In this document: positions 60,656 to 64,000 of the stretch, in pieces
Position numbering within the stretch: position 1 is the first letter of the stretch
Layout: every line of letters begins with the position of its first letter
Assembly (NCBI GenBank): GCA_007644065.1
Contig: VJWN01000001.1
Coordinates: 882,340-946,339 of the forward strand
From: Margaritispora aquatica
Taxonomy: Eukaryota; Ascomycota; Leotiomycetes; Helotiales; Discinellaceae
Direction of reading: 5' to 3'
Length of the DNA stretch: 64,000 nt
Notes under the pieces: generated by a model
Seen by the model: the letters and a program-made list of their open reading frames with translations, nothing else
Databases searched by the model: none
What the model was told of the DNA's origin: nothing
Translations under genes and position numbers: made by a program

Positions 60656-63336
60656 ATGGCTACTACTCAAATGACTACAGATACATCTAGGTTGTCCTTC
60701 GCAAAGGTACGCATGCTCTTCTGCCTGTTGCAATAGTCCAATTGTGCCCTATTCGATCTCACCCACCCCATACACTCGACTATTCAGCTAACTCTAGACC
60801 CAGGTTGCAGCATCTGCAGGCAAAGATAATATTGCTCGCGGAACATATCCTAAAGTGGGAGCACAAAATTCCGCACGAGATTCAAGAAAGGAGAATATTT
60901 CTACCAGTCATCAATCCGCAGAAGTGCCTGAACCCTCCTCAATTTTGGGCGCATTACCTGGCAATAGCAACGCAAATCGCCAATCTACTGCTAACCTCCA
61001 AGAGCAGATGGTCTTACCAACAGCCAATGTGACCGCCACTGGTAGCAATGAGGTCGTACTGGTCAATGCAATGACGGACCTGAGCTTTGATACTCCAATG
61101 CCTAGTCTCGTGGTCAACGGTTCCGGTGCTATCGCTCATAAAACCAAAGCCGATACCCTTGATGGATTCCCAGAGGAACTTTTCCAACGAGCCGACTCGG
61201 GTTCGGATTTGGGCACAAAACCACCAAGTCTAGACGGCAAGAGCATTACTTCTGGAACAACCTTTGCTCTTGATGAAAAGGAGTCTCTTCGGCCTGATGA
61301 CAGTGCCAGTGTTAAAGCTGCTGAAGACGATGATACATTTTCCGGAAGAGGTTCTATAGTGGCGGGATCTAGAATTGGTTCAGAAGCAGCTGCCCGCGCG
61401 TATCGGGCGCAATTCTACGCAGAAGAACGTCGCAACATTCAGCCACCACAAGAGCGTCAGAACCAGGGCGTGGACACACCCCAAAGTGGTTCTTCTGGGC
61501 AGCAAACTACTGATGATGGAAAACCCAAGCCCCTCATTGACGCTGTTGGTGTTCCGGAAGGCTTCAGTCTGTTTTACAGGCAAACCCCGGATGAGAAGTT
61601 ATTGGAAGCATTGGATTCTCCAAAAGACCGGATCTTCTTGTTGAGATTAGAACAACAGGTAATCGAATTTGTGAAATCTTCAAAGTGAGTCAACCTGCAC
61701 TGCAGCAATGCAATAAGACTTGCGATGGAAATATCTAACGCTGTACAGGGAGCCTTTTATTGACTTGCCTCCTTGTAACTCCTTTTGCAGGATGCTTACT
61801 CACAAGCTTGCCGATTATTACCACATGACCCATCAGGTTGATGCTCAGGCTGGAGCAGTACGGATATTCAGAACTCCATTCTGCAGACTACCAGCATCTT
61901 TGACCACCATATCTAACCCTCCAACATCCGGCAATACACCACCTCCTGTCATGCCATTGATGAAGATTATGCGCCGAGGAGGAGATGGTGACACCGGGCC
62001 CAGCCCGTCTAAGGCGACTTCAGAGACCGGCAGTGACGGGAAGGATAAGTCTCTCTCTGCGAAAGAGAAGTATGTACTCTCATTAGATGTTGCATATAAT
62101 TCCTCAGCTAACCTCCTCTAGGCTATCTCGTGAAGAGCGGGAAGCTGCATACAACAAGGCTAGAGAGCGTATATTTGGTCAGGTGGATAATGCAGGCGAT
62201 GTTACTCCAGGTAATGCTACTCAGTCAACTTCTTGGACATGTTATTGACAACTATTGTCAGAAACCGAAGATGGGAATGAGATGTCTCGATCAAGTTCTG
62301 TTTCAACAAAGGACCGACCTGGCCAGAGCAAGAGAGCCAAAGCCCCCAAGCAGCGGCGAGACGATTCTGAAAGTTTCGATGTCAGATCTCAATATACCCC
62401 ATTCTTCCCCCAGCCTCAGGTTCCGACTTGGATTCCGACTCCTCAGTATCCTGCTATGCCACCTCAACAATTCAATACAGGCGCTATTCCCAACGGGTTT
62501 CAAAACTCTTCGCTTGGCCAGTTCGGCGCAATTCCTCCGCAGCAATTCAACCAGCCGATGATGAACAACGGTGGTATGCAACAATACAACCAGATCCCCT
62601 CGGTGAATTCTCCTCCTCTCCTCCAATTCAATTATATACTTATCAGATATAGCAATACTCCCAGCAAGCTTCACAACGCTTTCAACCTCACAGCGCCCCC
62701 ATTACCACTTATGGCTCACCAGTTCAGTCTCCCCCAGTTGTACCACAGCAATGGGGACCTGCACCTGTGTACCAAACCCAGTATCAACCGCAAGGTCCTA
62801 CTGTTCGAGGACCTCCTCAGACGGTGCCCTATGCATTCGGTCAACTCCCTAGTACTGCAAATCCAGCAGATCCAAAGAGTCAACATCCTATTCCAGGTAG
62901 CTTCAATCGACATGCATTCAACCCAAAGACGCAGTCTTTTGTTCCCAGTAATGCCGGACTTCCAATCCCTCAACAGATGTCACATCACGGACCACCTCAT
63001 CACGGCTCCCCTCATCAACAAGGATCTCCCAATATATCGTTCAACCCATACTCGCCTCCCCAACAACAGTTTGGTGGGAATATGGGCTATACTATGGCTA
63101 GACAAGGCTCTAACAATTCAGTACCTTCCTATCATGCATCTCCTCACATGGCCTCCCGGCCCATGATGCACCAAAATATCTCACCTCAGGGAATGTCTCA
63201 CGGCGTGGTTCCTGGAATGCCTCAAAATCCATCACAAACTATGTCGATGCCTTTGCAGAATGGACAGATGGGAAATCTTCTTGTTTCTTACGGCAACCCT
63301 TCGACACTTCCGCCAAAGCCACCTGCAGGGGTTTAA
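60656..63336 (+). CDS. R3H and SUZ domain RNA-binding protein (R3HDM/Encore-like)
   Basis: Six exons: 60656-60706, 60804-61684, 61749-62069, 62122-62210, 62262-62602 and 62653-63336. All introns are GT-AG and in frame; 788 aa. The first 300 residues are polar. The R3H domain (about 300-375) reads RIFLLRLEQQVIEFVKSSK, EPFIDLPPCNSFCRMLTHKL, ADYYHMTHQVD; the HKLADYYHM part holds the His and basic residue that bind nucleic acid. The SUZ motif follows: LSREEREAAYNKARERIFG. The rest (450-788) is Gln/Pro/Asn/Ser-rich, with PPQQFN repeats and prion-like composition. Known: R3H-SUZ proteins bind mRNA and associate with translation and decay factors. A cytoplasmic RNP-granule role is inferred. Confidence 0.92.
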
Positions 63337-63646
63337 CGATTATGTGATAATAGAGACTGGCGTATGGTATGGCAGCATTGGAACGGAGTTTATAGGCGAA
63401 TTCGGGCATCAAAATGACACCTAAGTACCAAGGTCTATGGCTGATAGATCAACAATGAGAGAGCAAAGATAATAGACATTGATCATAACAGACAGAGACA
63501 ATTTTGTGAAGTAATGGTATTCTAAGTTGGCTTTGTAGCCTGCCTTGACTTAAATGCCGTGAACGCCTGATTTTACCTTCCTGTACAATGCAGCTAAAAG
63601 CACCGTAGAATCGCCTTGGAAATTTCATGCCTTCAATCAGCTACAT
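63337..63646. other. Convergent 3' flanks
   Basis: Between the R3H-SUZ and eIF3f genes; nothing else seen. Confidence 0.4.
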
Positions 63647-64000
63647 CTACTCATTGGGCTCTCTGGGTTCTCTTGGTTCTCTCTGTTGTCCTCCACCACG
63701 ACCACCTCCACGCTTGCCGCCGCGACCTCCTCGCTGGCCTCCCTTGTTCTCTCCGCCTTCCCTATTACCACCCTCTCCACCGCCTGTTGCTGCCAATGCA
63801 TCTGATCCACTCATAGTCAACGTAGCCGTGGCCAGTCTTTGCGAGAGGTCAATTTGCGTGCGAATTGTGTTAGCCAGGTATGAGACAACCAGAACATCTT
63901 GAACATGATTGTTGAAGTCACGTTCGATGTCTTGAGGATCAACCTTTGGAGCCAAAGACAGAGCATTCATCAGAAACTGACCCAGAGCGTTGGATGGCTC
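63647..64000 (-). CDS. EIF3F: Translation initiation factor eIF3 subunit f, C-terminal part (5' part outside window)
   Basis: The frame is open from the right edge to TAA at 63647 (117 residues). It contains [19 protein letters not shown] followed by [20 protein letters not shown] and LATATLTM. This is the conserved C-terminal helix region after the MPN domain of eIF3f. It ends with a Gly/Arg-rich tail ([20 protein letters not shown]) as in other filamentous ascomycete eIF3f proteins. Known: eIF3f is an MPN-fold subunit of the eIF3 octamer core, needed for 43S complex assembly; it lacks metalloprotease activity in most eukaryotes. The MPN domain lies beyond base 64000, so its completeness cannot be judged. 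Confidence 0.9.
   Translation of the reverse strand, partial: EPSNALGQFLMNALSLAPKVDPQDIERDFNNHVQDVLVVSYLANTIRTQIDLSQRLATATLTMSGSDALAATGGGEGGNREGGENKGGQRGGRGGKRGGGRGGGQQREPREPREPNE

Overview
The window is nuclear DNA from a filamentous ascomycete (Pezizomycotina). The genes carry many short introns of about 44-135 bases with GT...CTAAC...AG signals. Gene content is typical of that group: HET domain, NACHT-WD40 receptor, fungal proton channel, F-box protein and Ahc1-like zinc finger. The F-box protein style hints at Leotiomycetes/Helotiales, but this is only an impression. Exons were joined by hand, checking frame, splice sites and family motifs.

Layout. 0-7 kb: end of an iron-ADH/maleylacetate reductase-like enzyme (-), an F-box protein (-), a small orphan (-), VTC1 of the vacuolar polyphosphate polymerase complex (+) and an Alba-domain protein (-). 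7-13 kb: a gene-poor stretch with one doubtful reading frame and a pyrimidine-rich leader. 13-20 kb: an Ahc1-like zinc-finger protein (+), a voltage-gated proton channel (-) and the nuclear poly(A)-binding protein Pab2 (+). 20-26 kb: a HET-NACHT-WD40 NLR between two TA-rich islands; its WD40 array is made of near-identical 126-base repeats and is interrupted by an in-frame TAG. 26.8-37 kb: RSP5/hulA ubiquitin ligase (+), a GPI-anchored-like Cys-rich protein (+), a multi-pass membrane orphan (+) and the mitochondrial complex I PSST subunit (-). 37-42 kb: CTP:phosphocholine cytidylyltransferase (-) and a PP2C phosphatase (-). 42-45 kb: gene-poor, with degenerate duplications. 45-64 kb: Axl2-like polarity protein (-), EFM6-like methyltransferase (+), SHB17-like sugar bisphosphatase (-), an RBR ubiquitin ligase (+), a PPR protein (-), splicing factor Cwf18 (+), a zinc-knuckle protein (-), an R3H-SUZ protein (+) and the C-terminal end of eIF3f (-).

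Most genes are unlinked housekeeping functions and I see no biosynthetic cluster or operon-like module. The accessory locus is the NLR at 20.9-25.3 kb. Nearly all silent and many replacement differences between its WD40 repeats are CpA/TpA transitions, the signature of repeat-induced point mutation (RIP). The same kind of change (TGG to TAG) created the premature stop. This reads as a fungal self/non-self or immune receptor whose repeat array is diversified, and here broken or conditionally truncated, by the genome-defence mutator. A second notable gene is the proton channel, whose S4 segment has a Lys as third gating charge and a Glu where the human channel has Asn214.
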